Shown here in pieces: positions 51,907 through 60,509 of a DNA stretch of 64,000 nt (positions are counted from its first letter, which is position 1; each line of letters begins with the position of its first letter). The DNA lies in assembly GCF_000427445.1 (NCBI RefSeq), contig NZ_KE386496.1, forward strand, positions 2,433,504-2,497,503, given 5' to 3'. A model generated the notes under the pieces. It was given only the letters and a program-made list of their open reading frames with translations. It was not told the origin of the DNA and did no database searches. The translations under genes and the position numbers were made by a program. This DNA is from Methylocapsa acidiphila B2 (GTDB lineage Bacteria > Pseudomonadota > Alphaproteobacteria > Rhizobiales > Beijerinckiaceae).

Positions 51907-52782
51907 TCAGAACGATAGGCCTCGGCCTACAAATCGATTCAGAACATCCGCGACTGCTTCTTCGCCAAAGCCTGTGTTGAAGACCGGCTTCCTGGGCAGG
52001 ATCAGCAGGGAAATGGTGGCGTCGTAGCGGTCGGCGAAAATGGTCATCTCGCGAACGGGTTCGAAGCGCCGCCAGACGCCTGGACCCAGTTCAACGCCGA
52101 CCGGTCCTGGTTGGGCCGCGGGGCCCAACGCCGCAAGGGAGCCGCCGGGCAGCTCCATGCCCGTCTCGAAGAAGACGCCGGACTTCTTCGCGGCGTCGCT
52201 GCGCCGGCCCCAAAGGACGTTGCCGTCGCGGGCGTAGATCAGGACGGCGCGCTCCTCGGTGAACTGGATCCACTTCAACGCCGCGGCCGTGAAGGAGACA
52301 CGGTAGCGATCCGCGCAATGGCCGAGCAGGTCGAGCGTCATGATCTGATCGGCAATCTGGGCCCGATAGTCGGTGATGGGCATCAGCAGATAGGAGGCGA
52401 ACTCATCGGCCTCCTTCTCCAGCCGGCGAGCCGCTGCGTCGGCATCGAAGCCCAAGACGGCTTGGGCGGAGCATTGGAATCCCATCGCGCGAAGATGGCG
52501 ATGGTTGAGGTAATGCCCAAGCTCGTGACCGAGGGTGAAGTTGATGCGGCCCAGTACGTCGACCTCGGGATTGTAGAGGATCGCCCATTCGCCGCTCTTG
52601 GGCAGAGGAAACAGAGCGCCCTCGAAGGCCTGGCCGACAGGGGCGGCCTTCACGTCTCGGATCGGATCCGGGAAACGTTTAGAGTACTCGAGCGCGATCG
52701 TCCGCACATCGACGGGGAACCGATCACCCCAGACGGTGACCAGGAAGTTCGCCCAGGCGATGGGAGAGGTCGGCTCGCGCAT
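51907..52782 (-). CDS. ImmA/IrrE family metallopeptidase
   Basis: From ATG 52782 (MREPTSPIAWANFLVTVW) the protein has about 291 residues. The zinc motif is LGHELGHYLNHRH (HExxH at about residues 86-90), followed by a downstream glutamate region RRLEKEADEFASYLLMP. ImmA-type peptidases cleave or inactivate partner repressors. The XRE gene upstream overlaps or abuts it (a TTG start at 52788 would overlap), so the pair resembles the ImmR-ImmA switch of ICEBs1 and phages. It may release repression of the divergent ubiquitin-like operon. Confidence 0.9.
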   Translation of the reverse strand: MREPTSPIAWANFLVTVWGDRFPVDVRTIALEYSKRFPDPIRDVKAAPVGQAFEGALFPLPKSGEWAILYNPEVDVLGRINFTLGHELGHYLNHRHLRAMGFQCSAQAVLGFDADAAARRLEKEADEFASYLLMPITDYRAQIADQIMTLDLLGHCADRYRVSFTAAALKWIQFTEERAVLIYARDGNVLWGRRSDAAKKSGVFFETGMELPGGSLAALGPAAQPGPVGVELGPGVWRRFEPVREMTIFADRYDATISLLILPRKPVFNTGFGEEAVADVLNRFVGRGLSF

Positions 52783-52784
52783 GC

Positions 52785-53108
52785 TCAATCGTCATCCAGC
52801 AGTTTCAGGATTTCGGCGATCTTGGTCTTCACGTCCGGACTGGCACCCTGGTACTTGCGGAAGAAAGCCTCGTCCCGCTCGTCGACCGTGGCTTCCGTAC
52901 GATTCTTGTCCAACAAGTACTCCGGCGTGACGCCGAGCACGGCGGCGATCTTGTTGATCTTTTCGGCCGATGGCCTGGCCGTAGGCTTATTCTCCAATTC
53001 CCAAAGGTAGCTCTTGCTGGCTTCGGCCTGCGCAGCGAGCTCCTCCAGCGACAGGCCCTTTTCCTTTCTCAGTTCTCGAAGTTTTCGCCCCATGGCGGAT
53101 GACGGCAT
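52785..53108 (-). CDS. XRE-family HTH repressor
   Basis: The 107-residue protein has an N-terminal XRE domain: GRKLRELRKEKGLSLEELAA, QAEASKSYLWELENKPTARP and KINKIAAVLGVTPEYLL. A charged tail (DERDEAFFRKYQGASPDVKTK) follows. The start is ATG 53108 or ATG 53093. It is transcribed divergently from the multiubiquitin gene across about 157 bases that contain a perfect 12-bp palindrome, a likely operator. Confidence 0.9.
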   Translation of the reverse strand: MPSSAMGRKLRELRKEKGLSLEELAAQAEASKSYLWELENKPTARPSAEKINKIAAVLGVTPEYLLDKNRTEATVDERDEAFFRKYQGASPDVKTKIAEILKLLDDD

Positions 53109-53153
53109 AGACGCGCTCCATGGCTACATCCGCGTGGCAGGCAGCGGACAAAT

Positions 53154-53165
53154 TCGGTATACCGA
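53154..53165. promoter_or_regulatory. Palindrome TCGGTATACCGA, candidate XRE operator
   Basis: This is a perfect 12-bp palindrome in the gap between the divergent XRE and multiubiquitin genes, 46 bases upstream of the XRE start. Only a single copy was found. Position and symmetry suggest binding by the XRE dimer. Confidence 0.4.
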
Positions 53166-53177
53166 CCATTATCGTAC

Positions 53178-53209
53178 TTGACAAGCGGATTTCAGAATAC
53201 CAATATAAA
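53178..53209 (+). promoter_or_regulatory. Candidate promoter of the multiubiquitin operon
   Basis: TTGACA at 53178-53183 is a perfect -35 box. AT-rich CAATATAAAA (53201-53210) follows with TATAAA at 53204, a 20-base spacing that is longer than ideal; CAATAT at 53201 gives 17. It ends about 56 bases before the multiubiquitin start. Confidence 0.4.
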
Positions 53210-53265
53210 ACCGTTCGGCACTCCGAATGGCGCGGTGCCGGTCAGAGTATCCGCGGAGATCCATT

Positions 53266-53976
53266 ATGAGCATCATCGAGATTGCCGACGAAGCCCCGGC
53301 TAAGCCCGGGGACCATGAAATCGACGTCGCTAACGACCGCTTCGAAACGCGGACGTTGACCTTGGAGCCCGCCCACGCGACCGGGCAGGGTCTGATCCAG
53401 GCCTTGGGGTACGAGCCGGCCGAGGCCTACATCGTACTGCGCTACCGGCCCGATGGGTTTCTCGAGGAGATAGGTCTGGAAGAGCCGATCGATCTGACCG
53501 AGCCGCGCGGGAACAGCTTCTTTGTCAACGAGGCCTCGGAGATGGCCAATCTGGCCATCGGAGGGGTGCGGCTCACCTGGACGCAGAGCGTGGTCACCGG
53601 TTGGACAGTGAGGCATCTGGCCCGCCAGGCTGACAGCGATCTCGAAGTTGTCTTAGAGCGTGAGAATGAAGCCCCGGTCGTCATCGGGGATGAGGACGAG
53701 GTCCGGCTCAGTCGTCCTGGCCTGGAGCGGTTCCATCTGCGTCCGCCCACCGAGGTCACCATCGAAGTGAACGGCCAACCCGTGAAAATCCGCCGCGGGC
53801 GTCGCACCGGCGGGGAAATCAAGGCGGCTGCCATCGACCAAGGCGTGAAGATCCAAGCCAGCTTCACCCTCTCCGCGGATTTGCCCGGCGATTCCAAGCT
53901 GATCGGCGATACCGATCACGTGCGGATCAAGGGCGGCGAAAAGTTCCTTGCCATCGACGACCACGATGACAGCTAA
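53266..53976 (+). CDS. Multiubiquitin domain protein (three ubiquitin-like folds)
   Basis: From ATG 53266 (GGAG upstream) the protein has 236 residues. Three consecutive beta-grasp-like units can be seen at about residues 20-85, 88-155 and 160-228. Each ends with a hydrophobic strand followed by an aromatic residue (NSFFVNEA, ERFHLRPP, EKFLAIDDHD). This is the multiubiquitin (Multi_ubiq) architecture, which occurs in operons with E2, E1 and JAB genes. The chain ends GGEKFLAIDDHDDS, so no free di-glycine tail is present. It is presumably the modifier protein or its precursor. An E2 gene follows after 10 bases. Confidence 0.85.
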   Translation: MSIIEIADEAPAKPGDHEIDVANDRFETRTLTLEPAHATGQGLIQALGYEPAEAYIVLRYRPDGFLEEIGLEEPIDLTEPRGNSFFVNEASEMANLAIGGVRLTWTQSVVTGWTVRHLARQADSDLEVVLERENEAPVVIGDEDEVRLSRPGLERFHLRPPTEVTIEVNGQPVKIRRGRRTGGEIKAAAIDQGVKIQASFTLSADLPGDSKLIGDTDHVRIKGGEKFLAIDDHDDS

Positions 53977-53986
53977 GGAGGCGGTC

Positions 53987-54394
53987 ATGAAGCCGGAGGT
54001 CGAGAAAGCGGTCGCGGCTATCCAGAACCATTATGCGTCGCTGTGCGTGGAAGTGTTTGAGAGCGCCTGCGGCGGCGCCTATGTGCTGATCCACGAAGTT
54101 CCCCTCGGGTCGCCTTACGCACAGGCGACAACCTGGATCGGCTTCTTCATCACCAACGCCTGCCCGTTCGCCGATACCTATCCTTTCTACGTTCGGCATG
54201 ACCTGTCGCGGCGGGATGAGGCGGCGCTAAAGGTTCCCCTGCACATCAACAACAGCTGGGCGCCCCAGCTGCCCGGCTTCACCGCGCGGCCGGCCGTCAT
54301 GGTCTCTCGCCGCCAGAACCACACCCATTGTTGGGGTCTCGAGACCCCGCTCCTCAAGCTGCAGAAGGTGATCGCGTGGATGCTCAAGCAATAG
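53987..54394 (+). CDS. Prokaryotic E2-like protein (E2/UBC family)
   Basis: A TAAGGAGG site sits just before ATG 53987; the product has 135 residues. The core block ATTWIGFFITNACPFADTYPFYV and the C-terminal LETPLLKLQKVIAWMLKQ fit prokaryotic E2-type proteins found next to multiubiquitin genes. Cysteines are at about residues 20, 28, 59 and 115; which one could carry the thioester is not clear. It should pass the ubiquitin-like protein from E1 to a target. It is followed by the JAB-E1 gene after about 20 bases. Confidence 0.72.
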   Translation: MKPEVEKAVAAIQNHYASLCVEVFESACGGAYVLIHEVPLGSPYAQATTWIGFFITNACPFADTYPFYVRHDLSRRDEAALKVPLHINNSWAPQLPGFTARPAVMVSRRQNHTHCWGLETPLLKLQKVIAWMLKQ

Positions 54395-54414
54395 GTTGTG
54401 GTTGGTCGCTGCGC

Positions 54415-55004
54415 ATGACGCAGTTCCTCTACGATGATCTGCACGCCCATCTGTTTCCAGGCGACGGAGACGAGCACGGCGCCGTGATTGAGGCGGGCCT
54501 AGCGACACTCGGCGGTCGTCAGGTGTTGCTGGCGCGACGGCTCTGGAAAGCGGCCGGCGGAGTCGATTGGTTGCCAGGCACGCGCGGCTATCGAATGATG
54601 CCAGCCGCCTATGTCACCCGCCGCATTCGAGATTGCCGCGCCCAGAGGCTCGTCTATCTCGCCGTCCACAATCACGGCGGACGAGGATCCGTTGCCTTTT
54701 CTAGCGTGGATCTCGCGACGCACGAGCGCGGATTTCCGGCGCTGCTGGATGTGATGAAGGGGGTTCCAGTCGGCGCCTTGGTATTCGCCGAGGACGCCAT
54801 CGCCGGAGATATCTGGACGTCCGACGGCCGACGGCATGTCCTGCAAGAGGCCGTCGTGGTGGGACCTACGCGGCGACGGCTAACGCCGGTGCCGGATCTC
54901 CACGGCTATGGTGTCGATACGCGCTTTGACCGTCAGGTCCGCCTATTCGGCGAGCGCGGTCAGGCGGTCCTTGGCAGAGCCAAGATCGCGATTGTGGGCC
55001 TGGG
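54415..55004 (+). pseudogene. JAB-E1 fusion, 5' part (JAB peptidase domain and E1 start), interrupted by IS21
   Basis: From ATG 54415 the frame encodes a JAB/MPN isopeptidase domain with an upstream glutamate (about residue 20) and the zinc motif AVHNHGGRGSVAFSSVD (H85, H87 and D99). It continues into the start of a ThiF/E1 nucleotide-binding domain: YGVDTRFDRQVRLFG then KIAIVGLG. There it meets the IS21 element, which adds an out-of-context tail. The JAB domain may still be made as a truncated protein. In intact relatives the JAB part trims or removes the modifier and the E1 part activates it. Confidence 0.85.
54998..55004 (+). repeat. Left copy of the 7-bp target duplication (GCCTGGG)
   Basis: GCCTGGG occurs directly before the IS21 left end and again directly after its right end. 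It falls inside the codons for the E1 GLGG turn, so the duplication marks insertion into an intact gene. Confidence 0.85.
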
Positions 55005-55210
55005 TGCGCGCCGACAATTAAACTGTCCGGTTCAACGACAACTATCTTGGCCGGTAAGGTCGTCCGCCAGCGCCGGTTGAAGGGAGGGGCGAGCCCCCGA
55101 CCGGAGATCGGCGCTGGCGGACGACGGCGCTGTTAAACTCCCTTCTGGGGGCATCTGCCGCTCGGCGTCGAGGGTGGTATCGCGGCTCAATCAACCAAAG
55201 ATTGAGCTCG

Positions 55211-56725
55211 ATGCCGAACCCTCATATTTCCGACAGACAGGTGATGCGCTACATGGCTTCGCGTTCACAGCACCATAATCAGGCAGCCGCCGCGGCAATG
55301 GCCGGCATCAGCGAGCGCTCAGCGCGCCGCATTGACAAAGATCCGCGTTTTCCGTCCCAGAAGAAGCAGCCGCGAACTTGGCGAACCCGCCCGGATCCAC
55401 TGGAGACTGTCTGGCCGCGGGTTCTGGAGATGCTCAAAATCCCCGGCATCATGGCGGTGACGATTTTCGAAGAGCTCCAGGATGAGCTCGGCGCCGAGGT
55501 TCTCCCAGACAGCGTCCGCCGGACGCTTGAACGCCGCATCGCCAAATGGCGCGCCCTTCACGGCGCGGACAAGGAGGTTTTCTTCCCTCAACGCCATGAT
55601 CCCGGCCGCCAGGCATTGTCCGATTTCACCGTCGCCGACAGCCTCGGGGTCACCATCGTCGGCGAGCCCTTGCCGCATCGCCTTTATCATTTCCGGCTGG
55701 CCTTCAGCGGTTGGGAGCACGCGCAAGTGATCCTTGGAGGCGAGAGCTTTTCAGCCGTCGCCGAGGGGCTGCAAGATGCGCTTTGGAAGCTCGGAGGCGT
55801 CCCGGAAGAGCATCGGACCGACTCGCTGTCGGCCGCCTTCAAAAATCTTGACCGTGACGCCCAGCTCGATTTCACCAAGCGTTATGACGAGCTGTGCCGG
55901 CATTACGGCATGAAGGCGACCCGTAATAATCCAGGCGTGGCCAATGAGAACGGGAGCATCGAGGCGGCCAACGGCCATATCAAGATCCGCCTCGACCAAA
56001 GGCTCCGGCGGCGGGAGAGCCGAGATTTCGTCAGCCTTGAAGCCTACCGCGCCTTTGTCGACGGCGTCTGCAGCCGTTACAACGCCCGTTGCGCGACGCT
56101 CGTCGCGATCGAGCGCGAGAAGCTCGAGCCCTTGCCCAAGCGCCGGACGACCGACTTTGCTACGGTGACGGTGAAAGCGACGCGCAATAGCACCATCAAT
56201 GTCGATCGAGTCATCTACTCCGTCCCGTCTCGCCTGATCGGACACATGATCGAGGTGCATCTCTTCGACGATCGGCTTGAATGTTTCCTTGGGCCGGATC
56301 CGGTCATGCGCATGGCGCGGGTGAGAACGGACGGCAAGCGCGCCCACTCCATCAATTATCGTCACCTGATCGGCTCGCTCCGGCGCAAGCCGCAAGCCCT
56401 TCGATATCTCGTCTATCAAGAAGCTCTCTTCCCGAGCGCCCCATATGCCCGTTCGTGGGCGGCTCTCGACGCCGGCTTGGCCCCCAGGCATGCATGCCGA
56501 ACCATGGTCGGATTGCTCGTTCTGGCAGCATCCGGCGAAGCCTGCGAGACGGCTTTGGCCGCCCGGCTCGACGCCATCCTTGACGCAGGCCTGCTACCCG
56601 ACCTCGGCGAGCTCAAAAAGGAATTCCAGACCGCGCCACATCAGTCCCGCGACGTCACCATCCCTCCGCCAAACCTCGATGACTATAATCTGCTGCTGCC
56701 TTCCGCGTGCGAGGTGCGGCCATGA
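55211..56725 (+). CDS. istA: IS21-family transposase IstA
   Basis: From ATG 55211 the protein has 504 residues. An N-terminal HTH region is followed by the DDE catalytic core: Asp in LSDFTVADSLG, Asp in HRTDSLSAAF and Glu in NENGSIEAANGHIK. The beta-barrel domain later includes VIYSVPSRLIGHMIEVHLFDD. It catalyses transposition. The stop overlaps the istB start (ATGA). Confidence 0.95.
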   Translation: MPNPHISDRQVMRYMASRSQHHNQAAAAAMAGISERSARRIDKDPRFPSQKKQPRTWRTRPDPLETVWPRVLEMLKIPGIMAVTIFEELQDELGAEVLPDSVRRTLERRIAKWRALHGADKEVFFPQRHDPGRQALSDFTVADSLGVTIVGEPLPHRLYHFRLAFSGWEHAQVILGGESFSAVAEGLQDALWKLGGVPEEHRTDSLSAAFKNLDRDAQLDFTKRYDELCRHYGMKATRNNPGVANENGSIEAANGHIKIRLDQRLRRRESRDFVSLEAYRAFVDGVCSRYNARCATLVAIEREKLEPLPKRRTTDFATVTVKATRNSTINVDRVIYSVPSRLIGHMIEVHLFDDRLECFLGPDPVMRMARVRTDGKRAHSINYRHLIGSLRRKPQALRYLVYQEALFPSAPYARSWAALDAGLAPRHACRTMVGLLVLAASGEACETALAARLDAILDAGLLPDLGELKKEFQTAPHQSRDVTIPPPNLDDYNLLLPSACEVRP

Positions 56726-57495
56726 CCGACACGACCATTCTTCCTTCCTTGCTGGCCACCCTTCGGCTGCCCAGCATCGCCCGCAATTGGAAGCGGATCA
56801 CCGAGGTCGCCAATCGAGATGGATGGTCGGCCGAGAAGCTGCTTGCCACGCTGATGGAGATCGAAGTCACCGAGCGGGCGTCACGGCGCATCCAGCGCTA
56901 TCGTGATCAGTCCGAAGCGCCAGCCGGAAAAACCTTCGCCAGTTTCGACTTCAAGGCCGCGCCGGGCGTGCGCAAGCAGCACCTTTTGGCGCTGGGCGCC
57001 GGCGGAGACTGGATCAAGGATGGCGACAATCTCTTGGTTTTTGGTCAAAGCGGCACCGGCAAAAGCCATGCCCTGGCGGCCATATGCCATACGCTCATTG
57101 ATGCTGGAACCCGGGTTTTATTCAATCGAACCATCGACATCGTTCAACGGCTGCAGATCGCGCGCCGTGACCTCTCCTTGGTCAGCGCCCTCGAGAAGCT
57201 CGACAAGTATGATCTCATCGTGCTCGACGACCTCTCGTATGTTCGAAAAGATCAAGCCGAGACCAGCGTCTTGTTCGAACTCATCGCGCATCGATACGAA
57301 CGCCGCAGCATCGCCATCACCGCCAATCAGCCATTTTCGGCTTGGTGCGAGGTTTTTCCAGATGCCGCAATGACCGCGGCGGCCGTCGATCGATTGGTCC
57401 ATCACGCAACCATCATCGAGATGAATGGCGACTCTTACCGAAAGCGCTCCGCTGTCCGCAGAACAACGAAGGAAGAACCCGGCGCATCGGAATAG
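56722..57495 (+). CDS. istB: IS21-family helper ATPase IstB
   Basis: From ATG 56722 the product has 257 residues with an AAA+/DnaC-like fold. Walker A is LLVFGQSGTGKSHALAAI and Walker B is YDLIVLDDLSYV. Near the end, IAITANQPFSAWCEVFPD is a family hallmark. It chooses the target and activates IstA. Confidence 0.95.
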   Translation: MTDTTILPSLLATLRLPSIARNWKRITEVANRDGWSAEKLLATLMEIEVTERASRRIQRYRDQSEAPAGKTFASFDFKAAPGVRKQHLLALGAGGDWIKDGDNLLVFGQSGTGKSHALAAICHTLIDAGTRVLFNRTIDIVQRLQIARRDLSLVSALEKLDKYDLIVLDDLSYVRKDQAETSVLFELIAHRYERRSIAITANQPFSAWCEVFPDAAMTAAAVDRLVHHATIIEMNGDSYRKRSAVRRTTKEEPGASE

Positions 57496-57721
57496 CCATG
57501 CGCGGCCAAACACCCTCGCATGATGGAAACATAATCGCCGGCCACAGAGCGTCTGCCAACATAAACCCGTGCTTTGATCAGCGACAGTTAATGTAGTTGT
57601 CGCTGCGCTAACCTGTTGCCAAACGACAATTAGATTGATACCTCTATCAGCGCTACTCGACGATGGCCCCTGCCGGCCAGTTTAATTGTCGATGACCGGC
57701 CATCATAATTGTCGTGTGTCA

Positions 57722-57728
57722 GCCTGGG
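57722..57728 (+). repeat. Right copy of the 7-bp target duplication (GCCTGGG)
   Basis: This is the second GCCTGGG, directly after the IS21 right end. Joining 55004 to 57729 rebuilds the E1 glycine-rich loop without a frame change. Confidence 0.85.
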
Positions 57729-58554
57729 TGGCGTTGGCACCTTGCTCGCCGAGTACTTGGGTCGTTTGGGGGTCGGCGAGATCGTCCTGGTCGATCCAGA
57801 CTATGTCGATCCCACCAATCTCCCGCGCTTGGTGGAGGCAACAAGTTGGGACGCCATGAGCTGGCTCGTCGCTCCGAATCGCCCATCGTGGATCCGCGCC
57901 GTCGGTCGGCGTCTCGCCACGCCGAAGGTGCGCCTGGCTACCCGGATCATCCGAAAGGCGAATTCGCGAGTCCGGGCCCGGCCGTTTCAGACGGATATGG
58001 AAGATGCGGCGGCGCTCGAGGCGATCAAGGGCTGTGACTACGTCTTTCTCGCTGCGGACAGCCATAGGGCACGGCTGCTGTTCAACGCGCTGGTCCATCA
58101 GTTCCTGATCCCCGGCGTGCAGCTTGGCTCGCGCATCCGGTCCGACGCCGCGACCGGCGCGTTAGAGCATGTGCACACCGTGGTCCGATGGGTATTGCCT
58201 GACTGCGGTTGCCTCGTCTGCAACCAGGCGATCAATCCGGCGCGCCTGCAGGAAGAGAGCATCTCGGCCACCATGCGGGCGCGTCAGAAATACACTGACG
58301 ATCCCGATATCGTAGCGCCTAGCGTTATCACTTTGAACGCCATGGCGGCCGCGCAAGCTGCCAACGACTTCTTGTTTTACATGACTGGCCTAGCTCGCCC
58401 TGACGCCTTCGACGGCTATGTGCGGTCCCATCCGTTGCGCCGCCGTCTGGAGATGCTGGTGCCACGCAAGGATACGGCTTGCCCGGACTGCGGCGCCTCG
58501 AGCGAAAGCCGGTTTGCGCGCGGCGACTGCGCCGCGTTGCCTTTGGTTGATTGA
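57722..58554 (+). pseudogene. JAB-E1 fusion, 3' part (E1/ThiF domain), cut off by IS21
   Basis: The frame resumes after IS21 with LGGVGTLLAEYLGRLGVGEI followed by VLVDPDYVDPTNLPRL, the ThiF/E1 adenylation domain. It then has a region of cysteine pairs (PDCGCLVCNQ) and a second pair near the end (CPDCGASS), which can bind zinc. No start codon with a ribosome site precedes it except one inside the IS end, so it is probably not made. Fused with the 5' part it gives about 471 residues. Confidence 0.85.
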
Positions 58555-58791
58555 CCGACCCCTTGTCAGGTGACAGCTAGAGTACGTTCGTCGTCCAAAG
58601 CCCCGACTTTATGAGGAAGTCCAGGCTGCGCAGGCGTTCAAGCCGGTCTGATAGCCGTAGGACGCGCCGTATACAGCTCAGCGCAGTCCCTCGTTGCGTC
58701 GGGCCAAAGGAACGCAAATTACAATGACACCTTGACGCGAATCTTTTGTTCTCTATATGTTCTGACACCAGGCCATGCGGATGTTGGAAAA

Positions 58792-59013
58792 ATGCACGAT
58801 TCCAAAATCAAATATTTTGATCGGCCGAGTTGCAGACACTGTAATCACAAGTGGTTGCCGGGCCATGGCAAAGTTGATGGTGTTGAATACTGCAATAAAT
58901 GCTCAGATAATCGCAAGGTCCACGCCAATTCGGTCTTGGAAAACCGGATATTGAAAGCTTCAGATTTCCTTGGAAATTATCTCTTGCCGCGGCGAATGAG
59001 GCCAGGCCGCTAA
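58792..59013 (+). CDS. Small zinc-ribbon protein, unknown function
   Basis: From ATG 58792 the product has 73 residues. Two cysteine pairs, SCRHCNHKWL and YCNKCSDNRK, form a zinc ribbon. The N-terminal and C-terminal parts have no known motif. Base composition is AT-richer than the ubiquitin-like genes before it. Its end overlaps the kinase gene on the other strand by four bases. It could belong with the kinase module. Confidence 0.5.
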   Translation: MHDSKIKYFDRPSCRHCNHKWLPGHGKVDGVEYCNKCSDNRKVHANSVLENRILKASDFLGNYLLPRRMRPGR

Positions 59014-60044
59014 GTTTGAGATTCGAAGAATTTCGTCAATTCCTTCAGAGCAGCGCTTCTTGTTAGCGGCTTCGTTGATCCGCCAAGTGTGCGGTTGATA
59101 CCGCTTCCCAATGGCTCGCTCCAAGCCTTCCATTTGGACTTCTTGGGTATTGAGATATCCCATACCACTGAGATTTTCCGTGTTTTCGAGTTGCGTTGCC
59201 ACCGCACTTCAGTCGGCCCAACTACGCAAAGCCAGCTCGGTTGCGAGGGAAGCGAACTTAGCGCCGCGAAGACGTCGGTCGCCGTCTGGTGGCGCTGAAC
59301 GGGATCATCGCGAAGCATCTTTCTGATCGGGCGACGCCAATCGGCTGGAATATGTGGCAACCAGACGAGTGAATCGGCGTATCTGCCGTTAGCGACGACA
59401 GTTCTTGGCGTCGACCCTTGTTCATACCATTGACGGCCATGAAGGAGTCGATACAGCGTCATGCCTAACGCCCAGATGTCAGTCTTAGCGCTGGTGCCGT
59501 TTCCCGCCCAAACTTCCGGGGCAATGTGGTCGGCGTATCCAGCTTGCGAGCCATAACCAAGAATGAGATTGTCTGTGACAAGACCGAAATCTCCGAGCTG
59601 GGCAACCCCCTTCGAGTTGATTAAGAGGTTCCCCGGCTTAATGTCTCGGTGGAGCATTTCGCGGCTATGAAGTGCCTGAAGCCCTGACGTAATCTCCGTT
59701 GCCACCCTCAAGACCTTATCGATCGATATGGGTCCATTGTCGTATGGTTTCTGGAGAGAACCACCGCTGCAATACTCCATTACACAGAGCATCGCATCGT
59801 CCTTGTGTTCACCCAAGTGGTAAACTTGCACGACATTGCGATGGGTCGCCTTTTTGAGGTGCTGAGCCTCCTTCAGCAAATTATCTTTTCTCTTCTGCCA
59901 TTCTTCGGGCGATTCCGTTGCGTCCCGAGCGATCACTTTGACGGCAACTTCCCCGTGAACGGGGTCGTTGGCAAGAAATACGTCCCCGAAATGACCCGAG
60001 CCGATGTGCGTACCCATTTTAAGATTGGAGGTGAGGACTGTCAT
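59010..60044 (-). CDS. Eukaryote-like Ser/Thr protein kinase
   Basis: The 344-residue kinase has all the catalytic elements: glycine loop GSGHFGDVF (about residues 15-23), lysine in VAVKVIA (K36), HRDIKPGNLL (about 132-141), DFG (152-154) and the APE-like IAPEVWAG. No membrane helix is visible, so it is cytosolic. The C-terminal 90 residues have basic, tryptophan-containing stretches of no known family. It lies three bases after the 153-residue gene, so they form a pair. Kinases of this kind recur in phage-defence islands; that role here is inference. Confidence 0.9.
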   Translation of the reverse strand: MTVLTSNLKMGTHIGSGHFGDVFLANDPVHGEVAVKVIARDATESPEEWQKRKDNLLKEAQHLKKATHRNVVQVYHLGEHKDDAMLCVMEYCSGGSLQKPYDNGPISIDKVLRVATEITSGLQALHSREMLHRDIKPGNLLINSKGVAQLGDFGLVTDNLILGYGSQAGYADHIAPEVWAGNGTSAKTDIWALGMTLYRLLHGRQWYEQGSTPRTVVANGRYADSLVWLPHIPADWRRPIRKMLRDDPVQRHQTATDVFAALSSLPSQPSWLCVVGPTEVRWQRNSKTRKISVVWDISIPKKSKWKAWSEPLGSGINRTLGGSTKPLTRSAALKELTKFFESQT

Positions 60045-60047
60045 TAC

Positions 60048-60509
60048 CTAGTCCTTTGCCGCAAGCAGTAGCAGCGCAGCATCACGACTGCCTGCTCTTA
60101 ATGCCACGCCCGCGATCGCCGTCGTCCAGAAGCCGTCGTCTCTTACATACTCGTCGAATTTGCGCGAACCAAATGTCTTGCTGATCTGAGCCTTCGCAAT
60201 GGTCGAGACCTCCGTCGCTGACGCGGCGGCAGCCATGACAACGCCCCGAAGTTCGGCGGCGTCTAGATGGCTTTTACCCGAACCGCTTTGGGATACTGCG
60301 CTGGCTTTGATGACGACACGGCCTATCTTGTGGTTGGAGATATAGTCTGAGACCTGGCCATGTACGACCGCGTACGCTGCGGCCCGGTCGCCCTTTTGAA
60401 GTTTTAGCGTCTGGTCAGACTTTATCAGCAATGGTTTCCCTGTTTCCACTGAAGCATCTACCAGCGTGATTCTGTCGCCCGAAACGGCGATACCTACCCA
60501 ACGTTCCAA
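60048..60509 (-). CDS. Possible RNase H-fold (DUF3010-like) protein paired with the kinase
   Basis: The 153-residue protein begins MERWVGIAVSGDRITLVDAS, a GIxxSGxxxxLV strand-turn-strand as at the start of RNase H-fold proteins. It continues with GRVVIKASAVSQSGSGKSH and a helical C-terminal half (ELRGVVMAAAASATEVSTIA, then ISKTFGSR). The overall pattern reminds me of DUF3010-type small proteins, but conserved acidic catalytic residues are not clear. It may be a kinase substrate or partner. It sits directly upstream of the kinase gene. Confidence 0.55.
   Translation of the reverse strand: MERWVGIAVSGDRITLVDASVETGKPLLIKSDQTLKLQKGDRAAAYAVVHGQVSDYISNHKIGRVVIKASAVSQSGSGKSHLDAAELRGVVMAAAASATEVSTIAKAQISKTFGSRKFDEYVRDDGFWTTAIAGVALRAGSRDAALLLLAAKD

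Larger units (their letters stand above)
55005..57721 (+). mobile_element. IS21-family insertion sequence in the JAB-E1 gene
   Basis: The 2717-bp element starts with TGCGCGCCGACAATTA and ends with the related reverse complement TGACACACGACAATTA. It has istA and istB in the IS21 order and is flanked by the 7-bp duplication GCCTGGG. Several further GACAATTA-type motifs lie inside both ends, as expected for IS21 transposase sites: CGACAATTAAACTG at 55011 on the left and its near-identical inverse at 57673-57691 on the right. Both transposase genes look intact. Confidence 0.92.

Noticed and set aside
57498-57596. Short frames in the IS21 right end
   Set aside because: They lie in the repeated transposase-binding region of the IS and have no coding support.
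58577-58768. Minus-strand frame of 63 codons after the E1 fragment
   Set aside because: No start context and no family pattern; it lies in an AT-rich intergenic stretch.
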